Below, piece after piece: positions 10,711 to 22,323 of a stretch of DNA of 64,000 nt (position 1 is the first letter of the stretch; each line of letters starts with the position of its first letter). Where the stretch lies: NCBI GenBank assembly GCA_038380435.1, contig JAWZYU010000034.1, positions 36,766,901 to 36,830,900 of the forward strand, in the 5' to 3' direction. Below the pieces are notes generated by a model. It ran no database searches, was not told the origin of the DNA, and saw only the letters and a list, made by a program, of their open reading frames with translations. The stretch comes from Ryuthela nishihirai. Its lineage: Eukaryota > Arthropoda > Arachnida > Araneae > Heptathelidae. The translations under genes and the position numbers were made by a program.

Positions 10711-11717
10711 TAATAACTTTATCAAATTTAATAAAAACTGCAATCAAGCTCTTATGCGAAACATTTATTGTAAAACATTAATGATAGCAAATCCTGTCAA
10801 ATAAATTTCAAATTTAAAATTACCTAGAAATATCCTTGAAACTATATATATTTTAACAACGGTTAAGGTGGAAGGTCGATACTGCCCTACACAAAGGGTC
10901 ATAAACTAGTTCTATTGGAGGGAATCCTAATTTCTCATTACCAACTGGCTTAGTAGTCAGGAACATTAAGCACTATGCCAAATATATACTAAATTATACT
11001 CCATTTCAAAAATTATACAACATATCTTTTCTATGTTCCTTTAGCATTCCTTGTGTTTGCTTTTTTCTCCAAATTCAATATTTGGAAATATTCCCTATAA
11101 CACTGAGTGGATGAATTTCCCTCTTCACCAAAATACTTAATACAAGTAACTCACTTAATGCAGCTAGTTCCTGGCAAGCCCAGATCTCGATGAAAAAAAA
11201 AAAAAAAACAGAGAATGGGGCACGCAAATCAGAGCTCAAAAATTGGGGAGGGGGGAAAAAAGTCTAGATTTTGATCATGTGTTAACATTTCCCTTTTTAA
11301 TATCACTGAAAATGCATAAGTATTGATTTTTTTTTTTAGCTTCCATTATCCCTACTGGCTTTCTCGAGGGGATTTGATACACCCCATGACTTTCCATACG
11401 TGTATTGCTGCCCGGATAGATCATTTTGGACATTTGTTCTGATGTAGATTCACACATTTTTCTGTTACTTAGTGTGCTATAATAACCGAAATAAGAACTA
11501 ATTTAACAAGCTTTCTTAATCGCATTCTCAAAATGTGCTGTAACATGAAAGCAAAGCATTTCTGGCCCAATATTCGTTTTTTCACCATGTCCAAAAAGAA
11601 AACAGAATAACCTATTTTTAAAAATGTAAACAAAAAAATTTTTCATGTTAAGAAAAATAAATTATATATTTTCAAAAGATCATGTTTTGTTAAAAAAACA
11701 AAAAACAATTATATATA
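10711..11717. other. unassigned region with a possible GIY-YIG scrap
   Basis: Most of this stretch is AT-rich and featureless. On the minus strand at about 11340-11457 a short frame contains ESHGVYQIPSRKPVGI, which faintly resembles the start of GIY-YIG endonuclease domains of Penelope-type retroelements. It is too short and isolated to call. Confidence 0.3.
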
Positions 11718-12006
11718 CCAGGTGATCCAAAAGTAACAGAAAAAGTAAAAATTCAATAATTCGAAAAGTATAGACAGTAGCACGATGTGGTTTTCACAGA
11801 ATGACATGGGATTTTTTGTAATAACAAAAAATTTTGCCAGGATAGTTACATTTGCCACTAATAGGTGGCGCTTCAGTTGTGTCAGTAGTACTGTCCCTAG
11901 AGTGTCACGGTCCACTGCAGCAGACTTCCTGTGGTTTGCCACAGAGGGCCCTACATACTTACTCCAGGGAGAGGAGAACCTCTATTGGTTCTCATGACAA
12001 GGTGTC

Positions 12007-12192
12007 TTGCCCCATGCGCTCTCAGTGCCCAGGGGTGACTTGTGGTCTCCTTGTGCTCCTGCTGCTGGCCCTAAGGTTTCTTCTGAAGGGCTGGGCCTCT
12101 CCACTTCTGCCAGTGGAGAGACCTCTTCCTCCTCCAGCCTTTCCCCGGCTACTTCTCCCGTCTACACGGTGTCCACGGCCTGTTTTGTCTCA

Positions 12193-12223
<31 letters not shown>

Positions 12224-13848
12224 GCGGTTGGTGCTATTATTGCACAGTCAACTGAAAATGACAGCGTTATAGCTGCCCCTCCCTCGGCCTGCCCTTCAGG
12301 CCCCTCAAATGTTTCTTCTGAAGGGCCAGGCCTCTCCTCTACCGTGAGTGGAGAGACCTCTTCTTCAGTCACCTCGGCGTCCACGGCCTCGATTTTGTCT
12401 GTTGGGGCCCCTGTGGCTGGTGCTGCTTTTGCACTGTCTAGTGCAAATGACTGTTTTTGCAGTCCCTTCATCTACCAGCCCTTCCCCAGCAGATACTCCT
12501 GAGGTTGAACAGCTGCTCATCGACATTTCCAATTTGATGGATGTCGATCAGAAGCTGCCTGCAGACTCTGATGACGGCTTTGTCGCGGTCAACCGCAAGA
12601 GGAAGAGCACCAAGCCTATTCCTCTTATTGTGACCTAGGCCACCTCGTCTCATGAGCTCCTACAACACGAACCCCATCTCCACAGAGATTGTGAGGATCC
12701 TCGGGGCATGGATTGTGGACTCTTTTCACTTGGAGATGGGAAGCCTGCTCGTCAAGGTCAGCTCTCCTGACCTTGCCGAGAACCTTCTGTGCACCACCTC
12801 CATTCTGGGTATCCCTGTAACTGTGGATTACCCAGTCTCTTACTGCCTGACACTGGGCCTCATCGTAGATATTGACACCTCCCTTACTGATGAGGCGATA
12901 CTTGATGCCCTCTCGGATCAGAGAGTGACAGCGGTCCGTCATATGTACTGCTATCTTTCCTCGGATTCTGGGATCAACAAGATTCCCCTTAGGAAGGTAG
13001 TCGTTACCTTCAATGAATTCCCCTTACCTGGGAACGTTGTCCTGAGCTTCCACCAGATCCCAGTAAAGCCTCGCACCAAGGCCCCACCTCAGTGTCTGAA
13101 GTGGCAACACTTCAGGCACATTGCAAAGAATTGCAGAGGTATGGTGTAAGTACTGCAGTGGGCCTCACTCCCACAAGCAGTGCAAGCACACTGGGATCCC
13201 ATACCTGTGCTAACTGTGGTGGACCTCATGCCGCCACCTTCTCTGGGTGCCACGCCAGGAAGCTTGCCTGTGAGATGATGAGGGAAGCACTTGATCCCGT
13301 GCACTTTTTGAACAGAACCAAGGTTGGAAAGGTCCCTCTTTCAAGCTCCGTGGTGACACCCCCGTCTCCCCCACCACCTGAGAAGTCTGTGGGCAGCAGG
13401 CATCTGTTTGACCCCTCAGTGAGCTTTGCCACTGCCACGGAGGTAGCGTTAGCAGAGATGCCGGTATTTGAAACACAGGCATCTGCTGCTTCCCCTGGCC
13501 CCTGTCGTAACCCTTCCTGTGGTGATGCCCTCTGTCCCTGAGGCCCCTTCTGCTGCAGGTACCTCCATGGTGCAGGATTCCACTGCAGCAGACTCCTGTG
13601 CCACTCCGGCCAAGCAGGTAAAGAGGACTAGGAAGAAGAGTGCTGGTCATCGGCCTGATTTGAAGACCTTCTCCTCCTTGATGCATCACGATTTCAGGAA
13701 GGACCAAAGGGACACGGTTCTTCTGCCCACCATTCTCTCTCTATTTGTGGATGTCTTCCAGGTTGTAACTTCTGCACTACCTGAAGTCTCGACCTCGACG
13801 ATCCTCAATCAGTTGGCCTCCCTCATTTCGCACTTTGTGGACTGCTAG
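12007..13848 (+). pseudogene. LINE-A ORF1, gag-like zinc-knuckle protein (broken)
   Basis: The N-terminal part is Ser/Thr/Pro-rich and contains two related copies of a SSEG-G-L-S--SGETSSS segment, so it was internally duplicated. The best open stretch is 12652-13149, ending in CLKWQHFRHIAKNC. That is a CCHC knuckle whose second Cys has become Trp. A frameshift later, CKYCSGPHSHKQC and CANCGGPHAATFSGC give two more knuckles of insect-LINE gag style. A 29-nt poly-C tract disrupts the leader. The product would coat LINE RNA in the retrotransposition particle. Confidence 0.75.
12195..12223 (+). repeat. poly-C tract of 29 bases
   Basis: An uninterrupted run of 29 C residues lies inside the LINE-A ORF1 leader. 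In frame it would encode poly-Pro. Length polymorphism and assembly error are both likely here. Confidence 0.95.
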
Positions 13849-13902
13849 ACACACTGTGCTGACTAGATTTTTTCTCCAAGGTTCGTTGTTACTACCCGAC
13901 AA

Positions 13903-14430
13903 TGAGCATGGCCAACAGAACGACTAACATCTCTTCCATTCTTCAGTGGAACTGCAGAGGCTTCAGGAGCAAGGCTGCTGACCTCTAGAACTACATCAAC
14001 ATCACGCCAATTCCCATCCTTGTTTTCCGTGAGGCTAACTTCCCTGATCACTGTCTTCAATCCCTATATTGTGCACACCAGCAAGTCATCCGCTTTCCCA
14101 CAATGCAACGATTCTTGTGCACAAGAACATCACGCATCATCCTATTGATCTCACTTTCAGTGATGCGAACAGTGATTTCTTAGCTTGCCGCTTCCGGCTG
14201 AACAGCCATGATATCACCCTGATATCCTGTTACATCCAGCCTTGCATTGCCTTTCCTGTATCCACCTTACAGGATATTCTTTCGCAGTGCCCTCAGCCCT
14301 GGATTCTCTGTGGGGACAATGACCACAGCCCTTCCTGGGGTGGAGACAACAGTGATCTGTGGGGTGGATATCGGGAATGTCATCTTGCAGCACAATCTCT
14401 TTATCGCCAACGATGGATTTGTGGACCGAG
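13903..14430 (+). pseudogene. LINE-A AP-like endonuclease fragment
   Basis: SILQWNCRGFRSKAADL near 13935 matches the start of APE-type LINE endonucleases. It is followed by ISCYIQPCIAFP and WILCGDNDHSPSWGG near 14300-14340, the GDxNxHxxxWG block with Asp replaced around the second position. NLFIANDGF near 14410 closes the domain. In-frame stops (for example after KAADL) and shifts make it inactive. It would have nicked target DNA to prime reverse transcription. Confidence 0.75.
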
Positions 14431-15260
14431 AGGCAACGTACTGCCTCTGCCATCCCCGATACTGGCATTGCCAGAGGTTTCCGTCTCCTGCATCTAACCT
14501 CCTCCATCTGTGCAGAGCTTCATGCTATTCTTGAGGCTGTACTTTTCATCCTCAGCCTCGAGAGCGGCAACTTTGTCATCCTCTGTGACAGCAAGCCAGC
14601 CTTGGAAGCTCTCCAGAAGTGAGACAGCAAGAGCTGCAACCCCTTCATCATCCAGAAGATCACGGAGACTTGCTCGAAGGTCACTTCTGCTGGAATCACG
14701 GTCCATTTCCAGTGAATCCATTCCCACGTAGGGATACCTGGAAATGAGCTCACTGATCACACCGCAAAGAAGGCACTGGAGAGTCAGAGGTGTGTAACTA
14801 ATTACCCGCCCCCCTCTATCTGAGACTGCAAGAGTTCTGTCTCAACTGGTGAGCCAGTTCTGTCTTGTTCAGTGGCAGGACAGCAGGTGTTCCTCATTCA
14901 GGTACCTGGTTGAACCTTCTCTCACTGCTCCTAACCTCGGTAATCTCCTAAGATCTGAGGAGACCTTCCTTCATAGTCTCCAAGTTGGTGTCATGTACAG
15001 CAACTCTACGCTGCACACTCTTGGTAGAGTTTACAGTCCAGACTGTGCCACTTGCAGCACACCTGAGACTGTATCCCACGTTCTGCTCCCGCTACAATGC
15101 TGAAAGAGATGCTTTGTTCCAGGAGCTTAATGCTATAGGAACCACTGACTACTCCATCATCTCCCTTCTCAGCAACAACCATAGTGCGAAGCTGCAACAT
15201 CCACGCTTCCGCATTGTCACCGACTTCTTTCAGAACATTGGCCTCCTCTGCAACGTTTAA
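14431..15260 (+). pseudogene. LINE-A RNase H domain and C-terminal tail
   Basis: Immediately after the endonuclease, fragments read FRLLHLTSSICAELHAILEA (the RNase H Glu), VILCDSKPALEALQK (catalytic Asp block, 14577-14622) and GIPGNELTDHTAKKALES (final Asp region near 14740). A C-terminal tail with a Cys-rich segment, VYSPDCATCSTPETVSHVLL, follows near 15030-15090. Stops interrupt it, for example after ALQK. The junction with the endonuclease removes the whole RT domain, so this copy could not have retrotransposed itself. Confidence 0.75.
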
Positions 15261-15940
15261 TGTTCAGTACTTTCGCATTGTCCTGAAAAGGTCCTTTTGT
15301 ACATTGTCATGATGAGGGCATTATTTTTTTCAGAGAGATTGCTGAGAGGCAGATTCTTCTGCATCTGCTATCTCACTATTCCGTTGTGACTGGTGTAGGG
15401 AGCCCCTTCTCCAGAGGCTAATTTCACCATATTTACAACATCTTGTACAGTGGTGCAGCACAGTTCACAATGCAGCTAGGATTAGAAATGTTCAATGTGG
15501 TGGCCATCATTCATGAGAACAAGATCACTACAGTGCCACCTGTCAGTGAGAAATGTAACTATTCTGGCAATAAAATTTTTCATTATTAAAAAAAATCTCA
15601 CGTTTTTCTGTGAAAACTGCATTGTGACTGTCTATACTTTTCGAATTACTGAATTTTTACCTTTTCTGTTACTTTTGGATCACCTGGATATTATGCAGCA
15701 TAAATTAATCTACTTTTTTCTATGGTGGGGGGGAAAGGGTTGTCAACTGTCCTTGCCAATACCTAAGGAATGAATATCAAATAACATATCACCACTAACC
15801 ATCAAGAAAGTTCCAATGGTAATTTCTCCAATGTCAAAATGTTACTTTATTATTGTTAAATAGGAAAAAAAATATCTTTTATTTTCTACAGGGTCTTAAT
15901 TTTTATAATACATAACATAATCTTTAGTAATATAACTTAC

Positions 15941-16034
15941 ATTGACTGCAGTAGATTTCCTCAGTTCCTCATCTCGAAATAAGCGATTAATAAACAATCT
16001 CATTACAATTGGGTCATTAAGGCCACAACATTTC
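15941..16034 (-). CDS. internal coding exon of an unrecognised host gene
   Basis: On the minus strand the acceptor ATACTCTTCACAG leads into a 94-nt exon that ends at a good donor, AAT followed by GTAAGTTATA. With one leading base it encodes exactly 31 residues (KCCGLNDPIVMRLF... RDEELRKSTAVN) and ends in phase 0. That matches the phase-0 start of the exon at 7093-7188. The surrounding DNA is non-coding and no transposon family explains the peptide. I do not recognise the protein. Confidence 0.6.
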
Positions 16035-17165
16035 CTGTGAAGAGTATTTTAAATGTTAGTAAAGTTTGACAGGTAACATCTTACATATAAGTACTTGAGG
16101 AATGTCAGAAAGTGGAAATTATTTAAAATTTTACTTTTTAAATTAATTTTAGTTCTATATCTTCCTTTTTTTTTTGAAATATGAAGTTCTAAACTTTGTC
16201 ATTATGTAATAGTCATCTGTTATGATGGTCATGGAAGACCAGCTCTTACTATAAAACAAGTTCATTTAACTGATATTTGGAAACAATGTAATGGAAAACC
16301 AGTCACAGACTAACAAATTCAATTTAACACAAAGATTCTACATTTGAAATTTAAAGCAAGAATGATTTTCATTTAATAAGACTGGTTTTTCAATTAAACA
16401 CGATTTCTCCACTACTTTCTCTACAATCATTTATATTATTGTATTCGAGATATTAGAAGACACTTTGGATGCTTTACTTTTCTCATATCTGACCAGTCCT
16501 CATTTATAATTTTAGCACTTCCATGAAGATTATTCATACTTTCATATACAAATTAGGGTGTTTAAAACAGCTGTAATACAACATATATTTATAAACAATA
16601 AACTGTCACTGACCAATGACAGTATATGCATATATAAAATCACCCTGAGTGATTAAAATTTATAAACAGTTGCATGTAAAGGGAGTGGACAACTGCCCAT
16701 CTTGAAAATTTGAAGTAGACAAAGCACATTTTGGTCATTCGTGAATTTTGGATTTGATTTTAACCTTGCAAATGATACCTACAGAAAAACGATTTCAGTA
16801 TTTTAATTTTGCTCCAATTGAAGATATAAGCAGCTCTGTCAGTTTGTACACCATAGAGGTCATTGTAAGTGAACAATAAGGTTCACTTACAATTACCAAC
16901 TGCTGTGAGACATCAGCAAAAAGCATCCAAATTGTCAAATACAGTACAAAAATAGCAGATTTCTGGTGTAATTATTGTATCCAGCGAGTTGCTGGTAATC
17001 TAACGACTTACTGGTACCATTCTGCAGTGTACACCATAATTGTGCATAGGATGGTGCTGGATTCATTGATCGCAAGCTTATTTTCATTGTTTCATTGTGT
17101 CCCAGAGATGCTCCAAGGGTTCATATCAGGGACCAATTCACGGTGGTAAAGTCTGAAGTGTTTCT
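16035..17165. other. AT-rich, probably intronic
   Basis: No coding frame of note appears apart from a small palindrome at 16862-16893. It lies between candidate exons of the minus-strand host gene, so intron is the best guess. Confidence 0.45.
16862..16893. repeat. perfect 13-bp snap-back palindrome
   Basis: ATTGTAAGTGAAC (16862-16874) and GTTCACTTACAAT (16881-16893) are perfect inverted copies separated by 6 nt. Confidence 0.9.
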
Positions 17166-17169
17166 CGAT

Positions 17170-18104
17170 CCACCTCCTAGAAACCAAAGACTGGTGACAC
17201 ATTGCACTTTCTTATTGGAATACCCCTTCACCATCAGGGTGCTTGAGAGTCATGAAGGGGTGCAGCAGGTGATCTCTGAGAATGTCCACATATCTCATAC
17301 CTGTCAGCAATTGCTCCAAATGAATGAGAGAGCCCAATGTAGGCCATATGAACATGCTGCACACCATCATAGAGCCACCTTTAGCCTGAACAATACCTTG
17401 CACACAGGAAAGGTCGATGGCTTCACATGGCCTACACCACACTCTAATTTGCCCATCAGCATGAAAGAACCGGAACCTTGATTCATTGGACCATGCTACC
17501 TGACACCACTGTTCTACTGTCCAGTTTCGATATCTTTGGGTGACAACATGTGTTGATCCCCAAAGATGTTCTGTGATGACGTGTAAGCAGTGGGACGTGA
17601 GTGGGTCCTCAGCTACCAAATTCGACAGAGTGCAGGTGGTGACAGATAGTCCTTTCAGAAATGTTTTGTGTTTGGCCCACATTTAAATTGGAAGTGATTT
17701 CATGCACAGCCCATGTTCCATTCGTGACAATCGACCCAAGTTACGTTCATCAATTGCAAGTGGCCATCCTGTTCACTGGTTTACGTGTGTGGAAATGCCA
17801 TCAATATAATACCAACAATAAACTCTTAATACTGTAGACCTGGGAAAACCAAATACATGCACGATTTCTGATATTGCATGACCCATCCTCCTGGCACCAA
17901 CGATCAATCCACACTCAAAGCCAGACAACTCACGATGTGCAGCTATGCTCAATTAACAAAAATTTTGGGCCATAACTCCAAAATGGATGTTGGGTTTCCA
18001 GGCTACTGTAGCGCCATTCTGCAGTTGATGTCCAACACATCGGTTATGAGTACAGCACACTAGTTCTACTTTATCTGTTATTCCCATGACTTTTGGCCTC
18101 AGTG
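17170..18104 (-). pseudogene. second Tc1-like element, transposase pseudogene
   Basis: The minus strand has an open stretch of 156 codons (17682-17212). It contains NWTVEQWCQVAWSNESRFRF (the first catalytic Asp block, here with D changed to N in WSDESRF) and QAKGGSMMVCSMFIW, the GG..MVW region. Upstream pieces reach about 18060. The 5' terminus near 18104 reads CACTGAGGCCAAAAGTCATG, a typical Tc1 inverted terminus. The opposite terminus was not found, so the copy is truncated at its 3' end. It differs from the Tc1 at 7269-10710. Confidence 0.8.
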
Positions 18105-18164
18105 TATATGATTAAAGATTTTGGGTGGCATCCTCATGCACCCTTGCCTGGAGACAACTATTTC

Positions 18165-18320
18165 TTCCACAGCTCGCTGACTTCAGTATGGGAGTGTTCA
18201 TTGTTACCAACAGCTTAGTTACTATGCAAATTGGCAATTTTATCTCTTTTACTAGATATCAACTGAGGGATCCAAAATTTCATAACATTTTCAACAGTTA
18301 CGGCCCACAATCAAGTTAAA
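18165..18320 (+). other. open frame behind a splice-acceptor-like site
   Basis: TATTTCTTCCACAG at 18155-18168 resembles a 3' splice site. It is followed by about 48 open codons (LADFSMGVFIVTNSLVTMQ...) ending in a stop. The peptide is not recognised. It lies between the second Tc1 and the exon-like segment at 18685 and could be host exon or chance. Confidence 0.25.
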
Positions 18321-18684
18321 TTTTCACATTTCTAGTGGCCATCCTGTTTGCTACATCCTGTATCTTGATTTCTAGACCAAGTTAATTGTCAGTCAGTAAC
18401 TCAATCAACTACTCACAACTGCCTATGTATGTATATGATACTCCATTACCATTTGGTGGATTTCGATAGCATTTAAGGACAAAAATATACTGAGATGTCG
18501 GTTTATTAGGTACATCACCTCTTGTCACATACATGGTTCAATCCAACACGTAACTGTGATGTGCATTATAAATTAGGTGAACCAGCTCTTTGAGCATCTG
18601 ACAAGTATTCAGCTATCTTCGATTGTCTTTACATCGTTTCCTCCTAGTGATCATTGTCTGAGAAGATCCTTCCGATTCTTTCAG

Positions 18685-18845
18685 CCTGGAGTAAAAAACT
18701 TATTCTGCAACTTCAAACTGTTGTGGGAGACTGCGATGCAATAAAAGTGGCTCAAGAGATTTTAAAAAAATGTGTATCTTCACCTGACTTTGCCAGAAGC
18801 AGCAGAAAAGGTTCTTCTTTGGCACTCTCCTTAAAAAATGAAAAG
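18685..18845 (+). CDS. exon-like segment of unknown plus-strand gene
   Basis: The pyrimidine-rich acceptor CCTTCCGATTCTTTCAG and the donor AAAAG followed by GTAACT bound a 161-nt segment open in one frame: two leading bases, then 53 codons ending in phase 0. The peptide (WSKKLILQLQTVVGDCDAIK ... then EILKKC, FARSSRKGSS) has the helical, mixed-charge look of real protein. The minus strand of the same interval is full of stops. It may be an exon of a second gene or of a pseudogene. No family was recognised. Confidence 0.4.
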
Positions 18846-18929
18846 GTAACTCCCATACATTTTGCCAAGTGCCACAATTTCACAACCTTGCCATGATTTT
18901 GAATTTACAAAAAAAAAAAATCATTTTAT

Positions 18930-21904
18930 CATCATCATCCTCAAGCAGTCATGGGCTACGGAGGTCCAAACAAGTCTATCCTGAGCTACATCTACTGCAT
19001 CTGGCACTGACTGAACACCAATTCTAAAAAGGTCCTGTTTGACATTGTCTGACCACCGCATCCTAGGTCTCCCCTTCTTTCTGAGGCCTTTCGGCACACT
19101 GTTCATAACCCTATTCGCGAATCTATAATTATTCATACGGGCAACGTGGCCAAACCAACAGAGTCTCTCTCTGCACAATATGCTGCTTAAAGGAGGTTGC
19201 AAACTCCTTTACCTAACCTCATTAGTTACAAAGTTGAACCACTTAATGCCCAAGATACTGCGTAAGCATCTGGAATCAAAAGCATCTAGTTTCCTATTAT
19301 CATGTTTACAAAGTGTCCAAGTTTCACTACCATAACTAACCCTAGAAAGAAACAAATTATTATACAGTCTAATTTTAGTCTTTAGGTGTATATGCTTATT
19401 TCTCTACACTCTCCATAGATTCTTAAAAGTCCCGGCAGTAATCCCTATTCATCTGTCATGCCGCACATCACCATTATCTGTTACATAGCTCCCAAGATAA
19501 TTAAACTGTGACACCTGCTCAAGACTGCAACCATTCAGATTAACTGAATCACAGCCTGCCTGACCAATTTTCATCACTTTAGTTTTCTCTCTGTTTATAA
19601 CCAAACCTACTCTACTACCAGTCTCATCAACAGCTCGAACGAAAGAGTTACAAATCATCAGCATAATCTAAATCAGAAATTTTCGTATCTCCAATCCATT
19701 TAAGGCCAAAATCTTTCTTTTGAAGTGAATTTTGCATAACATAATAACCAAGCTAAAGAGAAAAGGAGATAAAATGCACCCTTGTTGAACACCAGAAGTA
19801 ATGCTAAACCAATTGCTACAAGACTTACAAACTCTCACACATGACTCAGTGTTATTATAGAGAGCTTTCATTATGTCAACTAACTTGTCAGGTATACGAT
19901 ATGATCTCACAATCAACCACAAATTATGACGATCAACAGAGTCAAAAGCGTTTTTGAAATCACCAAAACTAGCAACCATAGGTTTCTGAAACTCTAAACA
20001 TTTCTCAAGAATCTGCCTAAGTGAAAATATCTCATCCACACATCCCCTATCACTTCTGAATCCACATTGCTCATCACGCAATTGACTCTCAACCAGATTC
20101 TTAATTCCATTAAGCACAATCATGAAAAGAACTTTACCTGGAATAGAGAGTAGGCTGATCCCTCCATAGTTATCACAAGAACTGCGATCACCTATTTTGA
20201 AAATAGGGATAACAATAGCTCTGGTAAAATCTTTAGGAACAATACCTTTATCATAAAAGTTATTCAAAATTTCAGTCATCCAAGTGGTAACCGAAACATT
20301 CCCAGCTCTGAGCATTTCTGTAGTAATTTCATCTACCCCTGGGGATTTATGTAGTTTAAGTTTAGAAACAGCCAAAATAATTTCAGATTGTGTTATAGGG
20401 CCAACATTAAAGCCACCAATGCACTTATCATCATTGCAAACAATGCGAGTAGAACTAACTATATTGTTTAGAACATCACTGAAATGCTCAGCCCACCTAG
20501 CCATGACAGAATCCTCCTCTTCTATAACCTTACCTTGTTTATCCTTCAATCCTTGTATACCTGTCCGTTTTCTAACCACACAAAACATTAACTATCTGGT
20601 ACAGCTCTCTGCTGTTGTGCTGCCTAACTGCTTCCTCGGCTTTGTCAGCCAAACCATCAAGCCAAAGATTCTTATCAGCAGCTAACTGATCTTTTACACA
20701 TTTATTAAGTTCTGTGTAATGCTTTCTATTAGGACTAGTAGGGTATTGATTAAGGACATTCCTGCAGTTCCTTCTTTCTGAAATAAGCTCAAGTGCCTTA
20801 TCACTCAAATAATTCTGTCTCTTCTGCTCCTTTTTTTCCTAAAAGAGTACTGTTAGTGTCCAAAAAAGTCTGTTTAAAATGATCCCACTCTTCCTCAACT
20901 TCAGTAGTAAGCAAACCATGACTGTCATAATGACTAAGTAACCTATCATGGTAAGCTTTGGCTATAACTGGATCTTTCAGAGCTTCAGTATTAAAAGTAA
21001 ATTTTTTAACCCTAACACAACACTTTTTAAGTTTAAGTTGCAACACACTTTTAGCAAGGTAATGGTCAGATCCAATTTCAGCTCCCCTATATGACCTGGT
21101 ATTCCTAACAGAACTAGCCAATTTGCTGTTAATTAATATATAATCAATCATATTCTTATGCAGCCCATCGGGTGAAACCCACGTATACTTATGTATGTCA
21201 CGGTGTTTGTAATAAGTGTTAGTTATTCTGAATCCATTGAGTTTACTTACCTGTAGGAGATGTTGCCCATTGCCATTGCAGCTACCAATACCAAAAGGGC
21301 CTATTACTCCTCCCCAAAGGGCAGAGTCAGTACCAACTTTAGCATTGAAGTCACCTAGAACAAAGGAAATATCTCCTTTCTTGATAAAATTCAAAATATC
21401 CTAAAGTTGTCCATAAAACCTATCCTTGTCATCCTCATCGGCATCCTCAGTGGGGGCATAACAGCAGATAACATTAAAGTCTTTAACGCTTGTCTGAAAA
21501 TTTGCTGTAAGAAACTTTTTATTAATGCACTCATATCCCAAAGAGCATCACTAGCGTGTCTTCTGAGAAGCAGATCCACAACTTGGTGATGTTTATTATC
21601 ATTCCTCCCTGAAAAAGAGAAATTTTAGATAATTTTTAAGAATCTGACCTTTATCTGTCCATCTGGTCTTTTGCACGCCGAGAATATCTAAATTATAATG
21701 ATATTCTCACACAAGAAGATCACCAAGAGAAAAAGCTCTGTGCATAGTCCTCACATTCCAACTATCTATGGAGAGAAAATGGTTAGTGGGATGTTTAAAG
21801 AAACTATGTTTATTGAGAGAGGGAATGCCGACAATATCAAACAGCCCCCTAATCGCAGACATGGGGCAAAGACCCATTCCCGCACCACTAAAGGCTGAAG
21901 CCAT
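18930..21904 (-). pseudogene. RTE LINE ORF: AP endonuclease plus reverse transcriptase (broken)
   Basis: The N-terminus reads DSWNVRTMHRAFSLGDLL near 21770 (APE endonuclease start). ISFVLGDFNAKVGTD (21390-21330), SPDGLHKNMIDYILINS and GSDHYLAKSVL complete the endonuclease. The RT follows in an open stretch of 306 codons (20588-19668) with NYGGISLLSIPGKVL, GDFKNAFDSVDR and SGVQQGCILSPFLFS. The YADD block is damaged by a deletion near 19665, where copy 2 keeps LDYADDLALLG. A C-terminal piece (RERLCWFGHVARMN) lies near 19170. Frameshifts at several points make it inactive. Confidence 0.85.
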
Positions 21905-22323
21905 CTACACTGGAAGACTTCCTCCAATGTAGAATTTGACGATGCCAATAGAAGCAAAGCGTTCAGGTGCCTGCGATGACCTCTGCTCAGGATTATCCAC
22001 CAGCTGATAAACATATCCTGTGAATCTATTCATTTGGGGCTGTCAACCCACAAACAAACAGAAAACACAGCGGAAGATTTTCCCTCCACAGAAGCCCACC
22101 AGTGCAACAAAATCGGGATCCATAATCAAGCTCAGAGCCATATATCTGTCCAGTCCAGTGGGTTTATATGGTCAGGACCCTGTGTGGTTGATCACTCTTC
22201 AGCAGGGTAGAAAAAATAAAAAATAAAAGTAGCCATAGTTGTCCAGATCAGTAGGCCACACTAATCTTGCAGCCTTCCCCTTCCGTTCACTTCCCAAGAG
22301 TTTTTTTTTGAAAGGTACTAACG

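Larger units (their letters stand above)
11990..15440 (+). mobile_element. LINE-A copy 1, I-like non-LTR retrotransposon missing its RT
   Basis: Domains appear in order: a Ser/Pro-rich leader, a gag-like zinc-knuckle protein, an AP-like endonuclease, and then an RNase H domain and C-terminal tail. The reverse transcriptase expected between endonuclease and RNase H is absent; the two meet near 14430. The 3' end shares GTGACTGGTGTAGGGAGCCC and ATTTCACCAT with copy 2 at 28505-31430. RNase H with an APE endonuclease fits the I superfamily. Confidence 0.8.
11718..15687. mobile_element. pair of long inverted terminal repeats enclosing a LINE
   Basis: The left arm (about 11718-11880) begins CCAGGTGATCCAAAAGTAAC. 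The right arm (about 15525-15687) is its inverted copy, ending GTTACTTTTGGATCACCTGG. The arms are alignable over roughly 160 bp with scattered differences. TA lies directly outside the left end, and AT followed by A outside the right. The termini resemble mariner-type ends. The interior holds no transposase but a plus-strand LINE-A copy. The simplest reading is a LINE inserted into a long-TIR MITE. Confidence 0.75.

Noticed and set aside
10865..10985. minus-strand coding segment
   Set aside because: A short open stretch is present, but the stop and lack of a splice donor leave it unsupported.
13210..13707. 165-codon minus-strand frame
   Set aside because: It is antisense to the LINE-A gag region, and its composition mirrors the opposite strand.
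18480..18560. DNA transposon terminus at TTTATTAGGTACATCACC
   Set aside because: It resembles known terminal motifs, but no partner end or duplication was found.
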